The notes under the pieces were generated by a model. It was not told where the DNA came from. It saw only the letters and a list, made by a program, of their open reading frames with translations, and did not search any database. Made by a program: the position numbers and the translations under genes. A DNA stretch of 64,000 nucleotides from Boseongicola sp. (GTDB taxonomy: Bacteria; Pseudomonadota; Alphaproteobacteria; Rhodobacterales; Rhodobacteraceae): NCBI GenBank assembly GCA_014075275.1, contig CP046179.1:3171932-3235931 (forward strand). Direction: 5' to 3'. Of the stretch, positions 53,189-61,288 are shown in pieces. Numbering within the stretch: the stretch's first letter is position 1; each line of letters opens with the position of its first letter.

Positions 53189-53611
53189 CTATATCGTCTC
53201 CACGATCTCAAAATCGTGCGTTACTTCGGCTGTCATCTCCAGCATCTTCGTCGCTGAACAATACTTCTCGACGGATAACTGAATGGCCCGCTCTACGCGC
53301 GCTTCCGACAATCCACGTCCCTTCACGATGAAATGCATATGAATGCGTGTGAAGACCTTGGGCACCTCGCCCGCACGGTCGGCGTCCAACTCAACGATCA
53401 CATCGTCGATGTCTTGCCGCCCCTTCTCAAGGATGGAAACAACATCATAGGCCGAACACCCGCCGGCACCCATCAGCACCAATTCCATCGCACTTGGTCC
53501 CGGTTTGGGCGCATCCTCGGTGGCGGTTCCCAAAACGACACTGTGGCCACCTTCTGTCAGCCCCCAAAACGCCTTGTCACCAGTCCATGTTACACGAGAT
53601 TTCATCGCCAT
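53189..53611 (-). CDS. OsmC/YhfA-family thiol peroxidase-like protein
   Basis: The product is 140 aa. VLGTATEDAPKPGPSAMELV then LMGAGGCSAYDVVSILEKGR carries the family's first conserved Cys; the second Cys is in SVEKYCSATKMLE. These two form the redox pair of OsmC-type peroxidases acting on organic hydroperoxides, though this YhfA-like subgroup is less characterised. Confidence 0.87.
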   Translation of the reverse strand: MAMKSRVTWTGDKAFWGLTEGGHSVVLGTATEDAPKPGPSAMELVLMGAGGCSAYDVVSILEKGRQDIDDVIVELDADRAGEVPKVFTRIHMHFIVKGRGLSEARVERAIQLSVEKYCSATKMLEMTAEVTHDFEIVETI

Positions 53612-53668
53612 TTCCCATCGCTGCCTGAGCCACGCGATACAAGGTTCCGCACATGAAGAAAACCGTTC

Positions 53669-54178
53669 TCAAAGCTGTTTCACGTTATCTGCCTCAACGG
53701 AACCGCCATTGGTAAGATCCTCGATAAACGCGCTCAAAAGCTGAGTCTTGCTGGCATAGCCTGACTTTTTGTAGATTGAGTTTGTCTGCGCTTTGATTGT
53801 GCCCTCGCGCGCTCCGCGGATCTCGGCAATCTCAGAGATTGAGCACCCCTTCAGGATCAAACGTGCAACATCCCGTTCGGCTGGTGAAAAATCCCATTCG
53901 TTGAAGTATCCGTTCAACAAGTCCTGAAAAGCTCCCGACGCCCTGATGGCCCGACCTTCCAGTGTGGCATTCTGAATTTGGAGTTTTCTGACTTCAATTC
54001 CGATCAGGCCAATTGTGATCAAAAGACAACCGACAATAAGAAACTCCCAGACATGTAAATCGTCCCACTCTTCAATCCAGTTTATGCCAATCGCCTCACC
54101 CACGTCCTCAAAGAACATGACCGAGGCACAAAAAATTGCGGTGAAAAATGCGATGCGAAGGCGGGAGTGATTGACCAT
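53669..54178 (-). CDS. Membrane-anchored LuxR-type regulator
   Basis: The product is 169 aa. Two N-terminal hydrophobic segments (about residues 8-27 and 44-63) flank a short acidic loop, a coiled-coil (EVRKLQIQNATLEGRA) follows, and a C-terminal LuxR/GerE helix-turn-helix: FSPAERDVARLILKGCSISE then IAEIRGAREGTIKAQTNSIY. No receiver or autoinducer domain. ATG 54178 has AGAAGAG upstream; ATG 54214 does not. It is divergent from the beta-barrel gene, a possible target. Confidence 0.8.
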   Translation of the reverse strand: MVNHSRLRIAFFTAIFCASVMFFEDVGEAIGINWIEEWDDLHVWEFLIVGCLLITIGLIGIEVRKLQIQNATLEGRAIRASGAFQDLLNGYFNEWDFSPAERDVARLILKGCSISEIAEIRGAREGTIKAQTNSIYKKSGYASKTQLLSAFIEDLTNGGSVEADNVKQL

Positions 54179-54456
54179 GGTTTGGCTCTTCTCTTTCGAA
54201 AGTTTGACACCCATTGAGGGTTCACGGCGACAAAGGCAACTAAACGAAAGTTCTAAGCCGGAACATTCCTGCAGATCATTACCCTCAAAGCCCCTGAATC
54301 TGAGACCCGGAAATGGCGCAAATTATAACAAATGTTTATCCAATTGCGGCTCAAACCGAACATAGGTTTATATCCCGATTTCAACGACCGACCTATCGCT
54401 GTGAGTTGGGGGCGCACTCGAAAAACGGGGCGCTTTGAGCGGAAGGATTACATAAT

Positions 54457-55299
54457 ATGAACATGAACTTACAGGCTTTGACCTGTGTGCTAGTCGTTGG
54501 CATTACTCCCAATGTAGCTAAGGCTTTCGAATTTACCGGCGGGGTCGAATTGGGCTATAGTCAAACCGACACTGGCAACTCTGACGATGGCGAGAACCTG
54601 TCCTTAAATGGCCCCAGTGGTTCTGCCTTCGTCACAGTTGGTCTGGAAGACTGGCGCGCAACCCTTGATGTGAACCATATCGGGCGAAGCTTGCCTGCTG
54701 GCGATGCTTTTGACAGTTACGCACCTGAAAACGCGACAGCATATGGTCTTCACATCGGCCGGCAGTTCGGCTCAGCATACTTTGGCGGCTTTTACGGAAA
54801 GACTCGCTTTCAGGGTAGCGATGCCGCGACCTTTAATGGGTATGTGGACGGCGATCTTTATGGCATCGAAGCCTCTCAAGACTTAAGCTTTGGTTCCATT
54901 TTTGGCCAAGTCGGCCAGGCCAAGATGATTGGCGATGGCACGGATACCGCATTTGACGGGCTATTTTTCCGCGTCGGGGTCAATGCCAACCTTGGAAATC
55001 AGATTAACCTGATAACAGGATATGAACGCGGCAGCTCGCCCGGCATTTTCGAAGATGAAGGCGATTCCGGTTCATACGAGCGGTTTGACCTAACGGCCGA
55101 GTATCCATTCGGGGACAGAGTGATTGGTCAGGTTGGGTTCCAGATGACCGACTTTCAGGCAAACACCGAGGATCTTGGGTCCGAAACAACCATTAGGGTC
55201 GGGCTGCGCATCCCTCTGGGAAAAACATCCCGGCGCAACGACTTGAAAACAACTTACCTGCCGGGTCTGGCAGCCGCCTGGGCCGAAGTGCTCGACTAA
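54457..55299 (+). CDS. Outer-membrane beta-barrel (porin-like) protein
   Basis: The product is 280 aa. A signal peptide of about 23 residues (cleaved after AKA) precedes about ten strands alternating aromatic and polar residues (FEFTGGVELGYSQTD, GLHIGRQFGSAYFGGFYGKT, GYVDGDLYGIEASQDL, GLRIPLGKTSRRNDL). It resembles Rhodobacterales porin-like proteins but I cannot name it. The final residue is Asp, not the usual Phe, and the last 30 residues are not strand-like. Confidence 0.65.
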   Translation: MNMNLQALTCVLVVGITPNVAKAFEFTGGVELGYSQTDTGNSDDGENLSLNGPSGSAFVTVGLEDWRATLDVNHIGRSLPAGDAFDSYAPENATAYGLHIGRQFGSAYFGGFYGKTRFQGSDAATFNGYVDGDLYGIEASQDLSFGSIFGQVGQAKMIGDGTDTAFDGLFFRVGVNANLGNQINLITGYERGSSPGIFEDEGDSGSYERFDLTAEYPFGDRVIGQVGFQMTDFQANTEDLGSETTIRVGLRIPLGKTSRRNDLKTTYLPGLAAAWAEVLD

Positions 55300-55322
55300 G
55301 TCTCGGCCCTTAAAAACAACAA

Positions 55323-55346
55323 ACCCCCGAGGCTTGCCGCGGGGGT
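55323..55346 (-). terminator. Rho-independent terminator of rpsU
   Basis: ACCCCCG (55323-55329) and CGGGGGT (55340-55346) form the stem. On the minus strand it is followed by TTGTTGTTTTTAAG, so it serves rpsU. Confidence 0.75.
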
Positions 55347-55390
55347 CGTCGTCGATGACCGAAGCCATCCAGTGTCTTGTGAAGGATGAC

Positions 55391-55597
55391 TTACATCATT
55401 CCTTCGCGCTGTGCTTTCTTCCGAGCTAGCTTACGAGCACGGCGAATGGCCTCGGCCTTCTCGCGCGCACGCTTTTCAGACGGTTTCTCGAAATGTTGCC
55501 GAAGCTTCATTTCACGGAAAACGCCCTCACGCTGCAGCTTTTTCTTCAGGGCACGAAGCGCCTGATCGACATTGTTGTCGCGAACACTGACCTGCAT
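55391..55597 (-). CDS. rpsU: 30S ribosomal protein S21
   Basis: The product is 68 aa: [40 protein letters not shown] and the basic tail are typical S21. Divergent from coq9. Confidence 0.96.
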   Translation of the reverse strand: MQVSVRDNNVDQALRALKKKLQREGVFREMKLRQHFEKPSEKRAREKAEAIRRARKLARKKAQREGMM

Positions 55598-55711
55598 GTG
55601 GTTGTCACCACCTTTCTAAGATAGAGTTGCGCAAAATTTGCAGGAATTGGGCCTATAGCAAGGGCAGATTGACTTGTCTACTGTCCCCAAAGGCTCAAAG
55701 GAGCGCGTGCC

Positions 55712-56416
55712 ATGCCCGACACAAACCCAAATATCCGCCAAGAACTGCTGACCGCAATTCTGCCTCATGTAGCCTTCGACGGCTGGTCAGAACTCGCATT
55801 TGTGGCCGCGGCTGACGACATCGGCATCGATATCGAACAGGCCCGCGCCACCTGTCCCCGTGGGGCCATCGACCTCGCCATCGACTTTCACCGCGCAGGG
55901 GATCAAGCCATGGTCACCGCCTTCAAGTCGACCGATCTGTCCGACATGCGCTACCGCGACAAGGTCGCCACAGCTCTGAAACTCCGTGTCGAAGGTATGA
56001 CAGACCGCGAGGTTATCCGCCGCGTCTCCGCCCTTTTTGCGCTGCCGCACAACACGGCTGACGGGGCAAAACTCATCTGGGAAACCGCCGATCACATTTG
56101 GACCGCGCTTGGCGACACTTCAACTGACGCAAACTGGTACTCCAAACGCGCAACTCTTTCTGGTGTCTGGGCGGCCACGGTTCTGTTCTGGCTCGGCGAT
56201 GACAGCGAAAATGCCGCCGACACCATGGCCTTTATCGACCGACGCATCGACAACGTGATGCAAATCGAAAAGACCAAGGCGCAATTGCGCGAACACCCCC
56301 TGACAAAACCCTTGATGGCGCTTCAGGCCAGTATTCTTTCCGGCGTGAAAGCACCAAACCCCCAGTCAATGAAAGACACGCCCGGCCACTGGGACCAGTC
56401 ACCCGGCAACCAATAG
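55712..56416 (+). CDS. coq9: COQ9-family ubiquinone biosynthesis protein
   Basis: The product is 234 aa. Its TetR-like helical fold has the COQ9 landmarks AILPHVAFDGWSELAFVAAA near the N-terminus, then MTDREVIRRVSALFALPHN and KLIWETADHIWTALGDTSTD, NWYSKRATLSGVWAATVLFW. COQ9 binds lipid and assists the COQ7-type hydroxylase step. The cofactor role here follows from the family. Confidence 0.92.
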   Translation: MPDTNPNIRQELLTAILPHVAFDGWSELAFVAAADDIGIDIEQARATCPRGAIDLAIDFHRAGDQAMVTAFKSTDLSDMRYRDKVATALKLRVEGMTDREVIRRVSALFALPHNTADGAKLIWETADHIWTALGDTSTDANWYSKRATLSGVWAATVLFWLGDDSENAADTMAFIDRRIDNVMQIEKTKAQLREHPLTKPLMALQASILSGVKAPNPQSMKDTPGHWDQSPGNQ

Positions 56417-56464
56417 AACTTCTTCTGATCTCTCGTGCATTGCCATTGCAATGCACTGCCGACA

Positions 56465-56525
56465 GGCGATTGCTTGCAATCGCCGAAAGAAAAATACTCC
56501 GGGGAGTGTGAGGGGCAGCGCCCCT
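56465..56525 (-). repeat. Hairpin + GAGTATTTTT element, copy 6
   Basis: Read on the minus strand: AGGGGC-GCT-GCCCCT (56511-56525), then CTCCCCGGAGTATTTTTC, and then a perfect 9-bp hairpin GGCGATTGC-AA-GCAATCGCC. It lies downstream of both coq9 (plus) and RNase T2 (minus), in RNase T2 orientation. Confidence 0.65.
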
Positions 56526-56566
56526 CGCCCACCGCGATGCGCGTCAGCGCAGCGCAATTTAAATCC

Positions 56567-57196
56567 TCACCGAACCGGCGAAAACAATGCATCCGACATC
56601 GTGCAATCCCGCGCCACAGATCCCGAACACGCCCGCGGCTCCAACCCTCGCGTCAGACAAATCCGCGCCTCCTGAATTCGCCCGGCCTTACACGTCACCG
56701 TCAGACCATCCGCGCGTAACACTTCATTGTCCTCAAGGAATGCCTCTTCGATCACCGTCGCGGGCAACCGTATCTCGCGTTCCAATCGACGGAACACATC
56801 CGGGCGAATGACACGCCCATAGGCTTCCCGCGCCAGCGCATAGAAATCTCGTGACGAAAGCCCAGAACACCGCCCGTGTTTGTTCCATTGATGCCAGGCC
56901 GATCCGCCCGATCCCTTGATATCCGCCATGGCGGCCGTCTCTGACCGCGAGGGGTTTCGATGCCCCGTGTGACAGTAGCTTGGCCAACCATCCTCATATT
57001 GCGGCCAAAGCCCGTGTAAAACCCATCCAAAGTCCGCTTCATCGTCGCATTGTGGTGACCCGCGCCGATCCCCTTCCAACGCACACCACGTCGGCGACCA
57101 ACTCAATGCCAGCACATAGTAATCGAAATCCCCCGCCTTCTCGCCATCTCCCCAGGCAAACCCGGTCAAAGCCAGCCACATAACGAACACACGCAT
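56567..57196 (-). CDS. Ribonuclease T2 family protein
   Basis: The product is 209 aa, exported (signal peptide of about 17 residues). CAS1 has the catalytic His61 in FGWVLHGLWPQYE. CAS2 reads WHQWNKHGRC (His102, Lys106, His107), with Gln where many members have Glu. Four or more cysteines for disulfides are seen. It degrades RNA in the periplasm or outside. The substitution in CAS2 should be checked, as Glu contributes to catalysis in studied members. Confidence 0.88.
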   Translation of the reverse strand: MRVFVMWLALTGFAWGDGEKAGDFDYYVLALSWSPTWCALEGDRRGSPQCDDEADFGWVLHGLWPQYEDGWPSYCHTGHRNPSRSETAAMADIKGSGGSAWHQWNKHGRCSGLSSRDFYALAREAYGRVIRPDVFRRLEREIRLPATVIEEAFLEDNEVLRADGLTVTCKAGRIQEARICLTRGLEPRACSGSVARDCTMSDALFSPVR

Positions 57197-57318
57197 TTCC
57201 TCTTCCCTCCGGGTCAAAACGGGACTATATCCCCGCCAACTTCCCCGAAATCGAAGATGTGGTCCAGCCGGACCGGGCGATTTCCCGGCGCGGGAAAGAT
57301 TTGTCAGGAGTGTGCCAA

Positions 57319-58062
57319 ATGAACAAACCGATCATGGCCAAAGCCACAGCCGTCTGGCTGGTGGACAATACAACCATCAGCTTCAAACAGATCGCCGATT
57401 TCTGCGGCCTGCACGAGCTTGAGGTTCAGGGCATCGCCGATGGCGACGTGGCCACCGGCGTGAAGGGGTTCGATCCTATCGCGAACAACCAGCTGGTTCA
57501 GGCAGATATCGACGCCGCCGAAAAAGACCCGCTGAACAAGCTGAAACTCAAATTCAACGCGGCCGCCGTAGGCGAAGAAAAGCGTCGCGGTCCGCGGTAC
57601 ACGCCTCTGTCCAAACGCCAGGACCGTCCGGCAGCGATCCTTTGGCTGGTCAAGTTCCACCCCGAACTGTCCGATGGCCAAATCTCGAAACTGGTTGGCA
57701 CCACCAAGCCGACCATCCTGTCGCTGCGCGAACGCACGCACTGGAACATCTCGAATATTCAACCAGTTGACCCGGTTGCTCTTGGCCTGACCAAGCAATC
57801 CGAACTGGATGCCGCCGTTCAAAAGGCGAACGAAAAGAAAGCAAAAGAAGGTGGCGTCATGTCCGACGACGAACGCCGCAAATTGGTCTCGACTGAACAA
57901 TCGCTTGGGTTGCCGGAAGAGCCAAGAATACCAACAGCAATCTCTGGCCTCGAAACCTTCTCTCTCAGCGACAATGAAGACGACGACAAAGAAGATGAAC
58001 TGCCTGATGCTGACAGCTTTTTCAATCTGCCCGAGGGCGGAGACGAAGACGAACAACCTTAA
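57319..58062 (+). CDS. trcR: Cell-cycle transcriptional regulator TrcR (DUF1013)
   Basis: The product is 247 aa. MNKPIMAKATAVWLVDNTTI then SFKQIADFCGLHELEVQGIA (HTH), the RRGPRYTPLSKRQDRPAAIL and LSDGQISKLVGTTKPTILSL (second HTH), and a highly acidic tail (DDDKEDELPDADSF). DUF1013 proteins are conserved in alphaproteobacteria and are named TrcR for a link to cell-cycle transcription. The ribosome-binding sequence CAGGAG lies 8 bases before the ATG. Confidence 0.92.
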   Translation: MNKPIMAKATAVWLVDNTTISFKQIADFCGLHELEVQGIADGDVATGVKGFDPIANNQLVQADIDAAEKDPLNKLKLKFNAAAVGEEKRRGPRYTPLSKRQDRPAAILWLVKFHPELSDGQISKLVGTTKPTILSLRERTHWNISNIQPVDPVALGLTKQSELDAAVQKANEKKAKEGGVMSDDERRKLVSTEQSLGLPEEPRIPTAISGLETFSLSDNEDDDKEDELPDADSFFNLPEGGDEDEQP

Positions 58063-58085
58063 AAAGTTCCCTCGGCTGCCCTTAA

Positions 58086-58116
58086 ACCCCGGCTTATTTC
58101 AGCCGGGGTTTTTGTT
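58086..58116 (+). terminator. Rho-independent terminator of trcR
   Basis: AAACCCCGGCT (58086-58096), loop TATTTC, AGCCGGGGTTT, then TTG. A strong hairpin with a T-run. Confidence 0.9.
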
Positions 58117-58177
58117 TGTCCAATGGTCAGCGCGCGTTCTGTTAACAGCCAATACATTCCACCGTTCGCTTTCATCG

Positions 58178-58284
58178 ATACCGACGTGATACCGACGTAA
58201 TACCGACACGATACAGACAGCCCATTTCCCTTAAAAAGCAGGTGATTCGCTGGAAACCCCGCAAAACTAACGTCGGTGGACCCG
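58178..58284. repeat. Four tandem ATACCGACG 11-mers and an inverted CGGGTCCACCGACGT copy
   Basis: ATACCGACGTG, ATACCGACGTA, ATACCGACACG and ATACAGACAGC run head to tail at 58178-58221. At 58270-58284, ACGTCGGTGGACCCG is the exact reverse complement of the 15-mer at 30422-30436. The gap between trcR and recR (283 bp) holds no gene; apart from the terminator and these repeats nothing else is evident. Confidence 0.7.
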
Positions 58285-58345
58285 TGCGTCGCGTTAAAGT
58301 GTCATCAGTGTTTGAAAGAGATCTGGTGTCGATCAGGCTCAAAAT

Positions 58346-58939
58346 CTAAAGCGACTTGCGCGCTTTTAGGGCTGCTGTGATCGTCCCATCGTCCAGATAA
58401 TCCAGCTCACCACCAATCGGAACGCCCTGTGCCAGCGACGTCACCTGCACCCGCCCCTCCAACTGGTCGGCGATATAATGCGCCGTCGTAAGTCCATCGA
58501 TAGTGGCATTTAACGCCAGAATAACTTCGCTGATGTCTTCGGTCTGAATCCGGTCCACCAGTTTTGGTATGCGCAATTCTTCGGGACCGATGGCATCCAA
58601 AGCTGACAATGTGCCACCCAATACATGATAGCGCCCTTTGAACACGGCGGCCCGCTCCATCGCCCAAAGGTCGGCAACATCTTCGACCACGCACAACTCA
58701 CCATTGCGTCGCTTTTCGCTGTCACAAATCTCGCAAAGATCCGTGGTGCCAATGTTGCCGCAGTTCAGACATTCTCGCGCGGTCTCAGCGACCTGCTGCA
58801 CGACATCTGCTAAAGGAATCAACAACAACGATCGCTTCTTGATCATGTGCAGCACAGCACGCCGAGCTGACCGGGGCCCAAGCCCCGGCAGTTTTGCCAT
58901 CATCTCGATCAGGTTTTCTAACGCGCTCTGTTGAGCCAT
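58346..58939 (-). CDS. recR: Recombination protein RecR
   Basis: The product is 197 aa. N-terminal helix-hairpin-helix ([20 protein letters not shown]), the Cys4 zinc finger ([21 protein letters not shown]) and the Toprim domain ([19 protein letters not shown], then [20 protein letters not shown]) are complete. It acts in RecF-type gap repair. Last gene of dnaX-ybaB-recR. Confidence 0.97.
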   Translation of the reverse strand: MAQQSALENLIEMMAKLPGLGPRSARRAVLHMIKKRSLLLIPLADVVQQVAETARECLNCGNIGTTDLCEICDSEKRRNGELCVVEDVADLWAMERAAVFKGRYHVLGGTLSALDAIGPEELRIPKLVDRIQTEDISEVILALNATIDGLTTAHYIADQLEGRVQVTSLAQGVPIGGELDYLDDGTITAALKARKSL

Positions 58940-58943
58940 TATC

Positions 58944-59288
58944 TTAAAACGGCAGCTTCATATCCGCCGGCAAGCCCATGCCCTCAGTCAGCTTCGACAT
59001 TTCTTGCTGATGCTTTTCAGATGCTCTGGACTGCGCGTCCTTGATGGCTGCTAAGATCAGAGCCTCGACCACTTCACGCTCGTCGGGATTAAAGATCGAC
59101 GGATCAATACTGAGCGCCGTCAACTCACCCTTCGCCGTCGAAGTTGCTTTGACCAAACCCGCACCGCTTTCGCCGACAACCGTCATCCGGTCCAGCTCTT
59201 CCTGCAGTTCGGTCATTTTCGTCTGCATTTCCTGTGCGGCTTTCATCATCTTGCCCATATCGGCAAGGCCGCCCAAACCTTTCAGCAT
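58944..59288 (-). CDS. ybaB: YbaB/EbfC nucleoid-associated protein
   Basis: The product is 114 aa. [20 protein letters not shown] and [20 protein letters not shown], then [20 protein letters not shown] are family features. A small dimeric DNA-binding protein, 4 bp from recR and 9 bp from dnaX in the conserved order. Confidence 0.95.
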   Translation of the reverse strand: MLKGLGGLADMGKMMKAAQEMQTKMTELQEELDRMTVVGESGAGLVKATSTAKGELTALSIDPSIFNPDEREVVEALILAAIKDAQSRASEKHQQEMSKLTEGMGLPADMKLPF

Positions 59289-59297
59289 TTCATTCTC

Positions 59298-61055
59298 CTA
59301 CTCGTCCTCGAAAGGATCCCATTCGTCTTCAACTTCGGCCAATGCCTCGGTTGTTATCTCAACTGTTAACTCTTCCGGTGTTTTCAAGTCGCCGATTTGT
59401 GCGTCCGGAAAAGCATCGAGAATCGCCGACACCAACGGATGCGCCCGCGCCTCGGATTTCATGGCCTCTTTGCTGGCTTCGCGCGCCTCGGAAATTGTTT
59501 GTTCACCACCTTCGGATACAACTGATACCGCCCACCGAACGCCGGTCCATGCCTGCAAACGTGATCCAAGACGTTGCGCCAGGTCTCGGGCCGCATTTGG
59601 GGCTGGTTCAAATTCAATGCGTCCGGGCTGATAGCTGACCAACCGGACACCACTTTCGACTTCGACCAGCAATTTCACATCGCGGTTCGCCCGCATCAGA
59701 TCGACGACATACTGAAACGTCGGAAACCGGGCCAACGCGCTTTCCGGCGCTTGTGCCAAAGCGGTTTGTGCGCCCACGGCCGTAACACCGCCGCCGGAGG
59801 ACATCTCGGTCGCCCTTTCGGCCACCGCGCTCGTGCCGGCGGGACCTTGAGGAGCAGTCGCTCCGCCACCGCTTGGCGCAGGCGGCACAGGCGTGTCTTT
59901 CAACTTTGCTACCAGGTCACCAGGCGTCGGCAGCTCTGCCACATGCGTCATGCGGATCACCGCCATTTCAGCGGCCATCATCGCATTCGGCGATAGGGAT
60001 ACTTCCTCCAATGATTTCAATGACATCTGCCACATTCGCGCTAGCACGGGCATTGAAAGCCGATCCGCCATATCGCGCCCACGTGCCCGCTCATCCGGGC
60101 CAACCGTCGGATCGTCTGCCGCTTCCGGCGTAATGCGGATAACACTGATCCAATGCGTAATCTCGGCCAGATCACGCAGCACCGCCATCGGATCGGCCCC
60201 GTCACCATACTGTGACGACAGTTCAGTCAATGCCCCCGCCGCATCGCCAGCCATGATCATATCGAACAGGTCCAGCACCCGACCCCGGTCCGCCAGGCCA
60301 AGCATTGCACGGACCTGATCGGCGGTGGTTTCACCGGCACCGTGGCTTATCGACTGATCCAGCAAAGACTGCGCATCCCGTGCCGACCCTTCCGCCGCCC
60401 GCGTAATCAACGCCAGCGCATCATCCGAGATCTCGGCCCCTTCCGCCGTGGCAATCCGCCGTAGCATCGCGATCATCACTTCCGGCTCGATCCGCCGAAG
60501 ATCAAATCGCTGACAACGGCTTAGAACAGTCACAGGAACCTTGCGGATTTCGGTCGTCGCAAAGATGAACTTCACATGCGCTGGCGGTTCCTCCAACGTC
60601 TTCAACAGAGCGTTGAACGCGCTAGTTGACAGCATGTGAACTTCGTCGATGATGTAAATCTTGTAGCGCGCCGATGCCGCTCGATACGCCACCGAATCGA
60701 TGATCTCGCGGATGTCGTTCACACCAGTCCGGCTGGCCGCGTCCATCTCCAAGACGTCTACATGACGCCCTTCAGTGATGGACACGCAATGCTCGCATTC
60801 ACCGCATGGATCGGTCGTTGGGCCACCGTTTCCGTCAGGCCCGATACAGTTCATGCCCTTGGCAATGATCCTTGCCGTCGTCGTCTTGCCAGTGCCGCGA
60901 ATGCCAGTCATTACAAAGGCTTGCGCGATCCGATCTGCCTCGAACGCATTCTTCAGCGTGCGCACCATTGCGTCCTGACCGACAAGATCAGCAAAGGTCT
61001 CCGGGCGGTACTTCCGCGCCAGAACCTGATAGCCTGTGTCGGTGGTGTCGCTCAT
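59298..61055 (-). CDS. dnaX: DNA polymerase III subunit gamma/tau
   Basis: The product is 585 aa. Clamp-loader AAA+ ATPase: RKYRPETFADLVGQDAMVRT, Walker A GIRGTGKTTTARIIA, zinc cysteines in the DPCGECEHC block, Walker B IIDEVHMLSTSAFNALLKTL. The tau C-terminal part from about residue 370 is Ala/Pro/Gly-rich, then a folded end (DLMRANRDVKLLVEVESGVR). I did not find the A-run needed for the E. coli type frameshift that gives gamma. The family start at 61055 is used; the upstream extension of 25 aa is discarded. Confidence 0.96.
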   Translation of the reverse strand: MSDTTDTGYQVLARKYRPETFADLVGQDAMVRTLKNAFEADRIAQAFVMTGIRGTGKTTTARIIAKGMNCIGPDGNGGPTTDPCGECEHCVSITEGRHVDVLEMDAASRTGVNDIREIIDSVAYRAASARYKIYIIDEVHMLSTSAFNALLKTLEEPPAHVKFIFATTEIRKVPVTVLSRCQRFDLRRIEPEVMIAMLRRIATAEGAEISDDALALITRAAEGSARDAQSLLDQSISHGAGETTADQVRAMLGLADRGRVLDLFDMIMAGDAAGALTELSSQYGDGADPMAVLRDLAEITHWISVIRITPEAADDPTVGPDERARGRDMADRLSMPVLARMWQMSLKSLEEVSLSPNAMMAAEMAVIRMTHVAELPTPGDLVAKLKDTPVPPAPSGGGATAPQGPAGTSAVAERATEMSSGGGVTAVGAQTALAQAPESALARFPTFQYVVDLMRANRDVKLLVEVESGVRLVSYQPGRIEFEPAPNAARDLAQRLGSRLQAWTGVRWAVSVVSEGGEQTISEAREASKEAMKSEARAHPLVSAILDAFPDAQIGDLKTPEELTVEITTEALAEVEDEWDPFEDE

Positions 61056-61288
61056 GCCGTTTGGTCGATCCCTCAAGTCGATAAAGCCTAAACCGTCTGA
61101 CGCCGACCGTCCACAGTCCGGGTTGCCCAAATCGCCTCAAGGGGCTAAAAAGCGCCATGCCGTTTGGGGCGGCAGCCAGGTCCGCGGACAGCCGTCATCG
61201 GCACCCCACTTCAGACCCGAACGATCACATCGTCGGTGTTTCTCATGCCCGGATCAGCGGACCGACGGGCCAATTGATGAGGAGCCCG

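Noticed and set aside
58178-58221. CRISPR array
   Set aside because: The 11-mers are contiguous with no spacers, too short, and there are no cas genes.
58178-58284. Replication origin with DnaA boxes
   Set aside because: The repeat does not match the TTATCCACA box, and no dnaA, hemE or parAB context is present.
59298-61055. Programmed frameshift in dnaX
   Set aside because: No A-run slippery site followed by a hairpin was seen in the expected region.
61056-61288. Possible 4.5S SRP RNA upstream of dnaX
   Set aside because: The SRP RNA gene can be near dnaX in alphaproteobacteria, and a CAGGTCCGCGGACAGC-like stretch is present, but the conserved GGAAGGAGCAG-type asymmetric loop is missing on both strands.
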